64,000 nucleotides of DNA from Aquimarina aggregata (GTDB lineage: Bacteria; Bacteroidota; Bacteroidia; Flavobacteriales; Flavobacteriaceae): positions 496,001 through 560,000 of the forward strand of contig NZ_LQRT01000024.1 in NCBI RefSeq assembly GCF_001632745.1, written 5' to 3'. The notes under the pieces are model-generated. The model did not search any database, had not been told where the DNA came from, and was given only the letters and a program-made list of their open reading frames with translations. Numbering within the stretch: the stretch's first letter is position 1; each line of letters opens with the position of its first letter. Of this stretch, positions 45,968 through 55,438 are shown piece after piece. The position numbers and the translations under genes were made by a program.

Positions 45968-46067
45968 ACGGTGTTATCGATAATTATATGCTACAAAGAT
46001 ATAAAGTCTCTTTAAGATAAATTACTTAAAATGGATCAAAAAAAATGGACTAATGGTGAAATAATAG

Positions 46068-46415
46068 TTATTCGATGATGAGCTTTCTTGTGGCTTCTCT
46101 CTGTCCTTCGGTAATTTTAATTACATATACCCCTTCATTTAAATCACTAATATCTAATTCTTTTCCGATTAGTACTTTAAATACAGCTTGTTTACCGAGA
46201 ACCGTATAGATTTTAACTGTTTTGGTTAACTGTTTGTCAGAAGTTATATATATAACATCACCAGTTGCAGGATTAGGAAATATACGAAGTCCTGGTATCT
46301 TGTCTAGGTTTTTGGAGGCTGGATTTTGAGGTTGGTTAGCCTGTGCTTGGATTCCCGTGGTAAAGGAAAAGCATAGTAAGGCAACGAATATGATTAGTAA
46401 GTAGATTTTTTTCAT
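46068..46415 (-). CDS. Minimal T9SS type A sorting-domain protein
   Basis: A 115-residue exported protein made of a signal peptide (to about residue 25, IQAQA), a 15-residue linker, and a T9SS type A C-terminal sorting domain from about 40 to the end (LRIFPNPATGD, VKIYTVLGKQA, DISDLNEGVYVIKI, TRKLIIE). There is no cargo domain. It is either a real minimal substrate or a remnant of a larger protein; the intact start and signal argue against decay. Confidence 0.88.
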   Translation of the reverse strand: MKKIYLLIIFVALLCFSFTTGIQAQANQPQNPASKNLDKIPGLRIFPNPATGDVIYITSDKQLTKTVKIYTVLGKQAVFKVLIGKELDISDLNEGVYVIKITEGQREATRKLIIE

Positions 46416-46708
46416 AAAAACTTATTTTGGGGCAATAAAGATACAATTTAAAATTAAAAACTATCTAAGATAGCCCGATACTTTTCTGTTAAATCTTGAT
46501 TTTAGGGCACTTCGGTAGTAAAACTACGGTTTTTCCATCGAAATATTTTTGTATTTCAAAAATAATGCCGCATCTTTGTTTCATTATGAAGCTGTAAAAA
46601 AATTATGTACATTTTTGTACGCATTAGGACCTCATTTATTTAGGAGCTAGAAATATCTTCACTAGTCTTCTGTTTTGTTTTATTTCTAATTATATAATTT
46701 TTCATATT

Positions 46709-48115
46709 ATGGCTGAAAGTAAAGTCAATATTTCCCGTTTTATATCATATTTCAAAATTGCAATTTCAGGTAAGGAGCAAGAGTTTACCTCAGGCAGTAT
46801 TCGCAGAGCAGTTTTTATGTTGTCTGTACCAATGGTTCTTGAGATGATGATGGAGTCTGTATTTTTCTTAGTAGATGCATACTATGTTTCTAGTTTAGGA
46901 GCCAATGCTATTGCGACAGTAGGACTAACAGAATCGGTACTTACATTGGTTTATGCAGTAGCCATTGGATTAAGTATGGGAGTTACTGCGATAGTGGCAC
47001 GTAGAGTTGGTGAAAAGGATATCAATGGAGCGTCGCAAACGGCTATCCAAGCTATTTTTTTAGGAATAGGAATTGCTGCATTGATAAGTTTAATAGGAAT
47101 ATTTTTTCCTAAAGAGATTCTTGGTCTAATGGGAGCAGAACCTGATCTTATTGCAGAAGGTTATGGTTATACACGAGTACTTCTAGGAGGAAATGTAACT
47201 ATCATGCTCCTATTTTTAATCAATGCTGTTTTTAGAGGAGCAGGAGATGCATCTGTGGCAATGAGAGTTCTTATATTTTCAAATGTCTTAAATATTATTC
47301 TAGATCCCATGTTTATTTTTGGGTTTGGACCTATACCTGCCTTTGGGGTAGAAGGTGCTGCAATAGCAACAACTATAGGAAGAGGTAGTGCTGTAATTTT
47401 TCAATTACTAATCTTATTTTACGGGTGGAGTAAGATTAAAGTAACTTTTAAAGATATTGTTTTTAGAGCTCAAATTATGATTGATCTTATCAAAGTATCT
47501 CTTGGAGGTATTGGGCAGTTTATTATTGGGACCTCGAGTTGGGTTTTCTTAATGAAAATCATGGCTGAATTTGGTAGTGAAGTTTTAGCAGGGTATACAA
47601 TAGCGATACGCGTGTTAATGTTTACGCTAATGCCTTCTTGGGGGATGAGTAATGCTGCCGCTACTTTAGTAGGGCAAAACTTAGGGGCATCTAAGCCGGA
47701 TAGAGCAGAGCAATCTGTGTGGAAAACCGGTAAATACAATGCTGTTTTTATGCTATTTGTATCTGTTTTTTATTTACTCTTTGCAGAGATAATTATAAAG
47801 ATTTTTAGTACCGAAACACTTATCGTAGAATATGGCGCTTTAAGTTTACGAGTTATTGCAGCAGGGTATGTGTTTTATGCATACGGAATGGTAGTTATTC
47901 AATCATTTAATGGTGCTGGTGATACTAAAACACCGACTATTATTAATTTCTTTTGTTTCTGGGTATTTCAATTACCGTTTGCTTATCTGGCTGCTCTAGT
48001 TTTTGATTGGGGAGCAATTGGAGTGTTTTTATCAATAACTTTTGCCGAAGTGTTAATTGCTGTAATAGGTATTATTTGGTTTAAAAAAGGAAATTGGAAA
48101 ACGGTTAAGGTGTAA
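46709..48115 (+). CDS. MATE family efflux transporter
   Basis: A 468-residue inner-membrane transporter with about twelve helices in two homologous halves. The first half has RRAVFMLSVPMVLEMMMESVFFLVDAYYVS and AIGLSMGVTAIVARR, and the second has PSWGMSNAAATLVGQNLGA, all typical of MATE proteins of the NorM/DinF type. It probably exports cationic drugs or toxins using sodium or protons. A first 25 residues of polar sequence precede the first helix. The gene stands alone. Confidence 0.95.
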   Translation: MAESKVNISRFISYFKIAISGKEQEFTSGSIRRAVFMLSVPMVLEMMMESVFFLVDAYYVSSLGANAIATVGLTESVLTLVYAVAIGLSMGVTAIVARRVGEKDINGASQTAIQAIFLGIGIAALISLIGIFFPKEILGLMGAEPDLIAEGYGYTRVLLGGNVTIMLLFLINAVFRGAGDASVAMRVLIFSNVLNIILDPMFIFGFGPIPAFGVEGAAIATTIGRGSAVIFQLLILFYGWSKIKVTFKDIVFRAQIMIDLIKVSLGGIGQFIIGTSSWVFLMKIMAEFGSEVLAGYTIAIRVLMFTLMPSWGMSNAAATLVGQNLGASKPDRAEQSVWKTGKYNAVFMLFVSVFYLLFAEIIIKIFSTETLIVEYGALSLRVIAAGYVFYAYGMVVIQSFNGAGDTKTPTIINFFCFWVFQLPFAYLAALVFDWGAIGVFLSITFAEVLIAVIGIIWFKKGNWKTVKV

Positions 48116-48145
48116 TTTTAAGTATTAAAATATATTTTGAATGGT

Positions 48146-48179
48146 AAAAAAACCGGAAATCAATATTTGATTTCCGGTT
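48146..48179. terminator. Terminator between the MATE and T9SS-protein genes
   Basis: A 13-bp stem (AACCGGAAATCAA with its complement) lies between convergent genes. The T run is stronger on the minus strand, so it mainly serves the T9SS-protein gene. Confidence 0.85.
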
Positions 48180-48201
48180 ATAAAATTACAATAGGTAAGC
48201 T

Positions 48202-49332
48202 TTATTCTTTTACTATTTTATAAGTTTCTATACCGTTCTTAACGATATAAAATCCTTTGGGTAGACTATTAATAAATTTATCTTCCTCATCTTTTGTAGC
48301 TACGGTTTTTTGATTTATGAGAGTTCCGTAAATAGTGAATACAGATACTTCATGAGAGTTAAGATTAGATTTATCTAAAATGTTAACTAGTCCTGACCTT
48401 GAAGATGATGAATAAACAAACTGTAATTGGTTTATATTGTCATTTTCATTGGATTCATCAACTTTTCCTTTTCCATCGATATCAAAACTTAATGTATATC
48501 CATTTCCATTAGATAATGTTGGAGAAGAACCAATGGTATTACTTACAAATACATTAAAGGTTTTTGTAATAGAGTTACTGGCACTGATACTTCCAATATT
48601 ACTATCTGTAGTAACATTAAATACTCTTGCCCTTGGATCCGGGTATAAAATACTACTTGTGTTAATTAACATGTCTAAGGAGACTGGATTTGCTTGAGTT
48701 GAACCAGATACGTTGTTTTCTACTTCAATACTAAAGTCATATCGATTATTCTTTTTTAGTGTTGGAGTATTCGTATTGCCATTGGGAAAGTTAAAAATGA
48801 GCGTGTTAGTTGTCGTATTTTTAACTTTAAGACTTTTTAATTTTAAGTTTGGTTTCTTAAGTACAGGACAACCATTGTTAGAAGCTGGACCAGCAACATT
48901 AGGGCAATTATCAGAGTCGTTAGGAACACCATCGCCATCATTATCAGGTTGAGATATTGGATATACTAATTTTTTAACTTGATTATTGTATTTAACGACA
49001 AGAATGAATTTTTTTCCAGGAATTGTAACACGTCTATCTAAAAAACTATTAAACCAAGTGTTTTTAGTAGTAAAAGATGGAAAATTTAATGGGTTGTCTC
49101 TGTCTCTATTCCAATAAATTAGGCCTAAAAGATTTGAGGAAGATTCGCTTTGGAAGTAAACAAATAGATCTAAAGAATGATAGGTACCTTGAACATCAAA
49201 TTTGAAATCGAACCTGTCACCTTTTTCAATGGTTAAATTTGGGTTGGAAGTTACTTTAAAATTCTTAATGTTAATTTGAGAATTAACAGTAATTGTGATG
49301 AATAGTAATACTAAAAAAGTCAATTGTTTCAT
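48202..49332 (-). CDS. T9SS cargo protein with thrombospondin type 3 repeat
   Basis: A 376-residue secreted protein. A signal peptide ends near residue 19 (ITVNSQ). A beta-rich region follows, then a calcium-binding thrombospondin type 3 repeat (DNDGDGVPNDSDNCPNVAG near 132-150). A CARDB-like Ig domain (about 165-305, including DIDGKGKVDESNENDNINQ) is next, and then a T9SS type A sorting domain (SVFTIYGTLINQ to TYKIVKE). It is likely cell-surface or extracellular, with binding rather than enzymatic function. Confidence 0.87.
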   Translation of the reverse strand: MKQLTFLVLLFITITVNSQINIKNFKVTSNPNLTIEKGDRFDFKFDVQGTYHSLDLFVYFQSESSSNLLGLIYWNRDRDNPLNFPSFTTKNTWFNSFLDRRVTIPGKKFILVVKYNNQVKKLVYPISQPDNDGDGVPNDSDNCPNVAGPASNNGCPVLKKPNLKLKSLKVKNTTTNTLIFNFPNGNTNTPTLKKNNRYDFSIEVENNVSGSTQANPVSLDMLINTSSILYPDPRARVFNVTTDSNIGSISASNSITKTFNVFVSNTIGSSPTLSNGNGYTLSFDIDGKGKVDESNENDNINQLQFVYSSSSRSGLVNILDKSNLNSHEVSVFTIYGTLINQKTVATKDEEDKFINSLPKGFYIVKNGIETYKIVKE

Positions 49333-49461
49333 AATAAAAAGGTTTTAAAAGTTTAGGTTAAAATGTATACCCTTTAATGCCTACCGACTTAAAAATGTTA
49401 CCCTTTATTCTGTGTAATTAATGATTCCTTAATATGGGTAATATAGGGATAAGATTACAAG

Positions 49462-49491
49462 AAAAAGGGCTACCATAATGGTAGCCCTTTT
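49462..49491 (-). terminator. Terminator of the duplicated lipoprotein gene
   Basis: Stem AAAAGGGCTACCA with its complement and a 3-nt loop, followed on the minus strand by further T. It lies 23 bp past the lipoprotein stop. Confidence 0.85.
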
Positions 49492-49513
49492 AGACACTAT
49501 ATATTCTTTATTT

Positions 49514-51736
49514 TTAGAAACCAATTGCCCAACCATTAGCCCAGTCAGGAGCAGCAGCTCCATTACCTGCACCAGTATTATCACCTACAGTGATGAACGT
49601 TTGGTTAACTCCTGTATAGTTTGTTTGATTAAAAGGAGTAGCAGGACTATCAAATTGCATTGGGTTGATAGAAAGATTATTTGCTTCAAGTCTTACTGCG
49701 GCTTGAGCATCAGTATCTTTTACATTTACACCAAGATCCACATTACTTGTAAAGAAGTTCGTGATTGTAAAGTTACCACCACCTTCTTTGAAGAACAGCG
49801 CACCTTCAGTAACAGGACCAACAACTGTAATGTTAGAAAGTGTAGTTGTAGTAACAGGCATAGCATCACCATCATCACCATTATTTGATCCTTCAATACC
49901 AGCTTTAGCACCTTTAGAAATATACCAGTTAGATCCATTTCCAGCCCATCCATCGGCAAAGTCAATAGAATCATCACCACTACCAATAGATACAAGGTTG
50001 TTACCAGTTACAGTTCCACCAAAAAATTCGATACCATCATCACCTCCTTTAAGAGATTGTACGAATTCGAAAGTAGTTCCAGAACCAACACCAAAAAGAG
50101 ATACCCCATTAAATTCTTTATCGTTAGAGAAAGTAGCACCAGTGTACTCAACTCTTAAGTAACGAATAGATCCCGAGTTATCCGTTGCATTAGTTCCACC
50201 ATAGATAAGGTCTGCAACTTCAGAAGTTACATTATTTCCTTTATTTGTAGGAGCATCACCGCAAATAACTAATCCACCCCAGTCGCCAGGATTAGGACTA
50301 GCAGCACCAGAGGTCATTACAACTGGAGAAGCAGCAGTACCGTTAACAAATATCTGTCCACCTCTGGCTACGGCGATATAAGCAGCCGTTCCACCAGTTG
50401 CTTTTATTGTTGTTCCAGCAGGAATAGTTAATGACCCTCCGTCTTTTACAACAAAAGCACTTGTAAGGTTATACTCAACAGTTGCGCTTAATGTAACAGT
50501 TCCGTTAACTTCACCAGCTAAGTTCTCAGAGCTTGCAGGACCACTATTGTCAAGACCTACAGTCCATCCAGCTGCCCAAGCAGGAGAAGCAGCACCGTTT
50601 CCTGCACCAGTAGCAATACCTTCGGTAAAGAATGTTTGGTTCGTTCCTGTATAGTTAGTAGCATCAAGTCCAGTTGGAGCATTAGCAAACTGAATATCTG
50701 TAATTGTTAAATCACCGTTTTCAATTCTAACAGCGGCTTGTGCATCGGTATCTTTAACATTAATACCAAGGTCAACATTACTTGTGTAGAAGTTCGTAAT
50801 TGTAAAGTTACCACCACCTTCTTTAAAGAAAAGTGCACCTTCGGTAACAGGTCCAACCACTGTAATGTTAGAAAGTGTAGTAGTTGTTACAGGTGTAGCA
50901 TCACCATCGTCTCCGTTGTTAGATCCTTCGATTCCAGCTTTAGCACCACCAGCAATATACCAGTTTTCACCTGTACCGGCCCATCCGTCTGCAAAATCAA
51001 TAGAATCATCACCACTATTAGTAGATACTAAATTTTCACCAGCAACGGTTCCTCCAAAAAATTCGATTCCATCATCTCCACCATTATGAGACTGTACAAA
51101 TTCGAAAGTAGTTCCAGAACCAACACCGAAAAGCGATACCCCATTAAATTCTTTATCGTTTGAGAAAGTAGCACCTGTATATTCAACTCTTAAGTATCGA
51201 ACAGATCCAGAATTATCTGTTGCATTAGTTCCACCATACGTAAGATCTGCAACTTCAGAAGTTACATTGCTTCCTTTGTTAGTAGGAGCATCACCACAAA
51301 TAACTAATCCACCCCAATCACCAGGAGCTGGATTAGCAGCGCCGGAAGTCATAACAACGGGAGAAGCAGAAGTTCCGTTTACGAATATTTGAGCACCACG
51401 TTCTACAGCAATATAAGCAGCGGTTCCGCCAACAGCTTTAATTACTGTTCCTGCAGGAATTGTTAAAGTAGATCCAGATTTAACAACATAAGCACCTGTA
51501 AGTTGGTACTCTATAGTAGCATCTAGAGTTGTGTTTTCAGTTACGTCACCAGTTAATTCACTGTTTGCAGTACAAGGATTACATGAACCACCACAATCTA
51601 CGCCAGTTTCATTTCCGTTTTGAACACCATCGCTACAAGTTGAAGAACTCCCAGGAGTATCATCATCACCGTTACAAGATACGACAAACGCTCCTGTAGC
51701 AAAGGTTAACATTAATGTAAAAAGAATCTTTCTCAT
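49514..51736 (-). CDS. Beta-helix-like lipoprotein, internally duplicated
   Basis: A 740-residue lipoprotein with lipobox Cys21 and then a Cys-rich module (Cys34, Cys48, Cys52, Cys55; CSDGVQNGNETGVDCGG), common in Bacteroidota surface proteins. The remainder is two near-identical copies at about 61-395 and 406-740 with a 345-residue period. Each copy has GDWGGL, ADL.YGGTNATDNSGS, GGDDGIEFFGGT, GDDSIDFADGW and EGALFFKEGGG. The repetitive Gly/Asp/Asn pattern suggests a right-handed beta-helix. No catalytic residues are evident. It is 85 bp downstream of its receptor gene and likely co-transcribed. I cannot name a family. Confidence 0.82.
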   Translation of the reverse strand: MRKILFTLMLTFATGAFVVSCNGDDDTPGSSSTCSDGVQNGNETGVDCGGSCNPCTANSELTGDVTENTTLDATIEYQLTGAYVVKSGSTLTIPAGTVIKAVGGTAAYIAVERGAQIFVNGTSASPVVMTSGAANPAPGDWGGLVICGDAPTNKGSNVTSEVADLTYGGTNATDNSGSVRYLRVEYTGATFSNDKEFNGVSLFGVGSGTTFEFVQSHNGGDDGIEFFGGTVAGENLVSTNSGDDSIDFADGWAGTGENWYIAGGAKAGIEGSNNGDDGDATPVTTTTLSNITVVGPVTEGALFFKEGGGNFTITNFYTSNVDLGINVKDTDAQAAVRIENGDLTITDIQFANAPTGLDATNYTGTNQTFFTEGIATGAGNGAASPAWAAGWTVGLDNSGPASSENLAGEVNGTVTLSATVEYNLTSAFVVKDGGSLTIPAGTTIKATGGTAAYIAVARGGQIFVNGTAASPVVMTSGAASPNPGDWGGLVICGDAPTNKGNNVTSEVADLIYGGTNATDNSGSIRYLRVEYTGATFSNDKEFNGVSLFGVGSGTTFEFVQSLKGGDDGIEFFGGTVTGNNLVSIGSGDDSIDFADGWAGNGSNWYISKGAKAGIEGSNNGDDGDAMPVTTTTLSNITVVGPVTEGALFFKEGGGNFTITNFFTSNVDLGVNVKDTDAQAAVRLEANNLSINPMQFDSPATPFNQTNYTGVNQTFITVGDNTGAGNGAAAPDWANGWAIGF

Positions 51737-51821
51737 TGTTTTCGAAGTTTAATAATTATAAATAAAAATTGTTCGTTTTTAACTAAGGTTTTAAGAGTTT
51801 CTATTTTATTATTTGGTTTTA

Positions 51822-54662
51822 TTAAAATTTGTAAGCAAGAGATAATTTTACATCATATCCCTTTTTATAGGATAATATGGTTATCTCTCTTTGTTGAAAA
51901 TTTAAGTTTAATGTTGGGTCATCATTTGTGTCCCCATCTACTGCTTCTTGAAATCGTTCGATACTTGGATTGAATAAATTTTTGGCAGATAAACCAATTG
52001 TAATATTTTCGGTTAATTGAGTCTTTGCTACAAAATCAACTGTAGGAACTCCTTTTTCGATAATATTTCCCTTTCCGAAGTTACCTATCGCAAAAATTCG
52101 ATCAGAGAAATAGTTCGCAGCTAGTGTTAACTGAATATTTTTGTCTTTTGAAAAATCTTTATAGTAACTTAGGTCGGCATTAGCTACCAAGTCTGAAGCT
52201 CCAGAAATACCTGTATCTGTATATGTTGGTATAAAACTTAAGCCAGCTTCATCTAATACTTTTTGCCCGTCTAACTCTTGGTTAGTGATCATGTAAGCTG
52301 CATTTATACCTGCAGTCAAACTATTTTTTAAGCTAACATCAACTTGGTCTGCTTCATGTTCAAATAATACTTTTCTAACTTCTAACTCTGCCCCAAAAGC
52401 AGTGGCTTGATCTCCTGTGTTGGCCCAAGTAATATCATTGGATGCCGATTGGATTGTGATAGCATTAATAGGGTTTTCTATTAATTTACCAAACACACCT
52501 ACAGAGATAATTTCGTTAGATTTAGGAAAAGACTCCCATTTTAAATCTATATTGTAATTGGTAGAAAGGTCTAAATTTTCGTTTCCGAAATAATCCTGAT
52601 TTACCTCTTGAAATAGGAAAGGAGCTCTTTCTTTATATTGAGGAAGTGTATAGGTTTTGCTTGAAGCAAACTTTATATTCTGCTTTTCGTCTATCTCATA
52701 TTTTAAGGATAGTGCTGGTAAAATCTCAAAAGTATCGAGCTCACTTTCATCTCCTTGTGGTTCTAGTGACGTAGACCAAGCAATGGTTTGATTAATTTGT
52801 TCTCCTCTAACTCCTGCGAGTAAAGTGAATTTTTGGGAAAAAGCATATTCAAAGTTTATAAATCCAGAGTTAATCGTTTGATCACCTTCATAAAATTGAG
52901 GGTCTAAAGCATTAGGTGTATCTATTGTACCTCTAAAAGTTCTTATTCTGTATAAGCCACTATTTAAATTCTGTTGATTAAAGTAAGCATCAACATCATA
53001 AATTTCTGTAGTGGGTTGTGCAATATTATTAAAGACTTGGAAGTTAAACTGTGTTGCTTCAAAATCTACATTTTTAAATCGCGCGCTATATCCTACGGTT
53101 ACTTTACCATCATACTCGTCTTCTTCATTTTTTTTGAATTTGTATGTTGCCTTTAGGTTTCCAGCAATCTCTTCTTCAAGTAATTCAGAATAGAACCTGT
53201 GGTTATCAGATGCGGCAGATACTAAACGAAAAGATCTAGGTCCATCAGGTTGATTAGGAACTTCAGGAACTAAAGTAACTTGTCTTCTGTTTGGTTCAGA
53301 ACCTTCTAGGAAGTTATATGACCCTCCCCAATTAATCTCAAAGTTTTCACCAATTTCATGGTCACCTAATAATTGATGAGTGATAAGTGTGGTTCTTTGA
53401 AACACGGCTCTTTGAATAAATCCACCTCCATTAGGAGCATCATCTTCTACGTCTATGATTCCAAAAAATTCTTTTTGCTGTTCACTAGAGTTGTTTAGAA
53501 AAAGCGCATTGTAGCTTATTTTATTTTGGCCATGTTTAATACCAATATTACCCATTAAAGTTGTATTGGTATTATATGCATAATTAAAGAAATCAAAATC
53601 ACTATTTGCAACCGAATTTACGGTTACTCCACCTCTAGAAATACCTTCTCTATAGCTATAGTTGTTACTAAAAGATCCAACTCCAAAAACACTTAGTTTT
53701 GTATCTCCTCCGAATATGTTGTATGAATCTCCTAATTTTAACGAGATATTTGAATTCACAGGTGCAGAAGTCTTTTGTCTATCCCAACTTGTTTCAAAAT
53801 TATAGTTGCTAAGTGGGAATGCAGGAATGTCGATATCATAAAAACCACTTCTATTTGGACCATCTGTTAAGAAAAAATCATCTGCTCCCGTAGTTTCTGT
53901 ATTTATACCGCTTGAAAATCCAATTTCTATAAACCCTTTACCTTTGTAATCCTTAGACGAAATATCAATGTTAGCGCCTCCAAAATCTCCAAAATTTTCT
54001 GGGTTGTAAGTTTTGTCAATTCCTATTGCCTCTACTATACTTGTGTTAAAAATTCCTAGTTGGATGTTCTTTTTTGACGGATCATTTGATGGTAGTGGTA
54101 ATCCATTAAGTGTTGTGATATTATATCGATCTCCTAGTCCTCTTACAAATATATTTCCGGAACCTTCTTGTTTTGAAATCCCCGTTACTTTAGTAACAGC
54201 AGTTCCTACGTCGCCTACTCCTTTTTTTGCAAGTTCTTGTGCTCCAATAGAAGTTTTAAGTGTTACAGCGGCTTTTTGTTCTAGTAATAAGGCTTCTTCT
54301 CGCTCTCGACTTGTTACAACTTTAATTACAACTGCTTCTAATTCAGCAGCAGAAGCTCCTAGGGTTGCATCTACGACTGCTATTTTGTTCGCTTCTACTA
54401 AAACATTTGGGACTTCTACAGTTTGATATCCGGTAAACCTAAACTCTAACGTATAAGTACCTACTGGTACATCTGGAATTTCAAATAACCCATCAAAATC
54501 TGTTGATGCTCCTTTTGCAGTTCCTTGAACGACTACATTGGCAAATGGTAAGGGTTGATTGTTAGCTTCTTTGTCTAATAATTTTCCAGCAATAGTACCT
54601 GTTTCTTGTGCAAAAGTTATCCCTAGACAGCATAGGGCGATAGTTGTAAGTATTTTTCTCAT
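51822..54662 (-). CDS. TonB-dependent receptor, pair 1
   Basis: A 946-residue outer membrane receptor. A signal peptide (to about 19, GITFAQ) precedes a carboxypeptidase-regulatory-like domain (about 20-105: GKLLDKEANNQPLPFANVVV, STDFDGLFEI). The plug domain (about 125-250) includes GSGNIFVRGLGDRYNITTLNG and PSNDPSKKNIQLGIF. The beta-barrel ends in LSLAYKF with a C-terminal aromatic. It lacks the SusC hallmark segments. Its closest relative here is the receptor at 56802-59609. Its partner is the 740-residue lipoprotein instead of SusD. No 11-bp-phased sites are seen upstream. Confidence 0.93.
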   Translation of the reverse strand: MRKILTTIALCCLGITFAQETGTIAGKLLDKEANNQPLPFANVVVQGTAKGASTDFDGLFEIPDVPVGTYTLEFRFTGYQTVEVPNVLVEANKIAVVDATLGASAAELEAVVIKVVTSREREEALLLEQKAAVTLKTSIGAQELAKKGVGDVGTAVTKVTGISKQEGSGNIFVRGLGDRYNITTLNGLPLPSNDPSKKNIQLGIFNTSIVEAIGIDKTYNPENFGDFGGANIDISSKDYKGKGFIEIGFSSGINTETTGADDFFLTDGPNRSGFYDIDIPAFPLSNYNFETSWDRQKTSAPVNSNISLKLGDSYNIFGGDTKLSVFGVGSFSNNYSYREGISRGGVTVNSVANSDFDFFNYAYNTNTTLMGNIGIKHGQNKISYNALFLNNSSEQQKEFFGIIDVEDDAPNGGGFIQRAVFQRTTLITHQLLGDHEIGENFEINWGGSYNFLEGSEPNRRQVTLVPEVPNQPDGPRSFRLVSAASDNHRFYSELLEEEIAGNLKATYKFKKNEEDEYDGKVTVGYSARFKNVDFEATQFNFQVFNNIAQPTTEIYDVDAYFNQQNLNSGLYRIRTFRGTIDTPNALDPQFYEGDQTINSGFINFEYAFSQKFTLLAGVRGEQINQTIAWSTSLEPQGDESELDTFEILPALSLKYEIDEKQNIKFASSKTYTLPQYKERAPFLFQEVNQDYFGNENLDLSTNYNIDLKWESFPKSNEIISVGVFGKLIENPINAITIQSASNDITWANTGDQATAFGAELEVRKVLFEHEADQVDVSLKNSLTAGINAAYMITNQELDGQKVLDEAGLSFIPTYTDTGISGASDLVANADLSYYKDFSKDKNIQLTLAANYFSDRIFAIGNFGKGNIIEKGVPTVDFVAKTQLTENITIGLSAKNLFNPSIERFQEAVDGDTNDDPTLNLNFQQREITILSYKKGYDVKLSLAYKF

Positions 54663-55132
54663 TTTCTAGTTTCAAAATCTGATACAAATAAATACGGTTT
54701 TACAGTAATAGGTTTTATGACACTATTATGCTTAGTTTAAGGGATTGTGATGTAGGAAAAAAGACGGAATAAATAAATGAGATAGGATTTTAGTAATCCT
54801 TTTATTCTAAATAATATTACTAGATAAAAATGTAAAATATTGATTGTTAGAAGTTTAAATGGGTTTTACTGTTTTTGGTATTTAGAAAAACTTTATGATG
54901 CTTATAGGTAGTATTTGGATGCTGAGGAGTTTTTCAAAATATCACAGAATTGTTTCTTTAACGTTAAAATGAGTAAATACATTATACAAGTCTTAACAGT
55001 GAGATAAAGTTGAAGATGGAGTGAATGAATTTTTGTAGTATTTTTCTGTTATCTTTTTTATAGAAATAGTTTATTACTATTAACCTTAGTTCGATTGTTA
55101 ATTGTTTGATTTTAAATGATTATTCTTTTTCT

Positions 55133-55205
55133 CTGTCACCTCGAGCGTAGTCGAGATGCTGTTTTTAGTCAAGCCTAAGGGTCTAGACTACGCTCGACCA
55201 GACAG
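55133..55205. repeat. REP-like inverted-repeat element
   Basis: A 73-bp element with ends CTGTC and GACAG and a perfect 12-bp inner arm (TCGAGCGTAGTC and its complement), broken by 3 mismatched bases. A smaller hairpin, CTCGAGCGTAGTCGAGA, lies inside the left arm. Elements with this CTCGAG-rich core are widely scattered in flavobacterial genomes as I recall. It is the only copy in this window. Confidence 0.75.
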
Positions 55206-55381
55206 ATATAGATAACAAATGGATCATTGGTAGAGTATAAATCGAACTCAGGTTATTAAATCAATGGATGTCATTTTATAAAAATTTAAACAATCAAATA
55301 CTTATGAGTTTTTAAATAAAAAACGAGTTAGATCGAACTTTTGTGATAGACTAGAAGTTTATTTGAGATGATAGTAAAACG

Positions 55382-55411
55382 AAAAAAAGCCTAGTTATAT
55401 AAACTAGGCTT
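55382..55411 (-). terminator. Terminator of the 441-residue lipoprotein gene
   Basis: Stem GCCTAGTT with AACTAGGC, loop of 5 nt, and a T run on the minus strand (A run at 55382-55388). It lies 27 bp after the stop. Confidence 0.85.
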
Positions 55412-55438
55412 AAGTTCATTAATTTTATAAATATCGTT

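Larger units (their letters stand above)
54663..55438. other. 775-bp intergenic region with a REP-like element
   Basis: No credible gene on either strand. The region holds the terminator of the 441-residue lipoprotein gene at its right end and a hairpin-forming REP-like repeat at 55133-55205, and presumably the promoter of the receptor gene on the minus strand. I see no phased TAACA/TGTTA sites here. Confidence 0.6.

Noticed and set aside
49478..51089. Several long frames antisense to the 740-residue lipoprotein gene
   Set aside because: They mirror the repetitive coding strand, recur in both copies for that reason, and carry no protein signature.
54663..55380. Phased TAACA/TGTTA sites upstream of receptor 1
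   Set aside because: TGTTA pentamers are present but not in 11-bp phase; the two GGTTTTA copies near 54696 are 15 bp apart.
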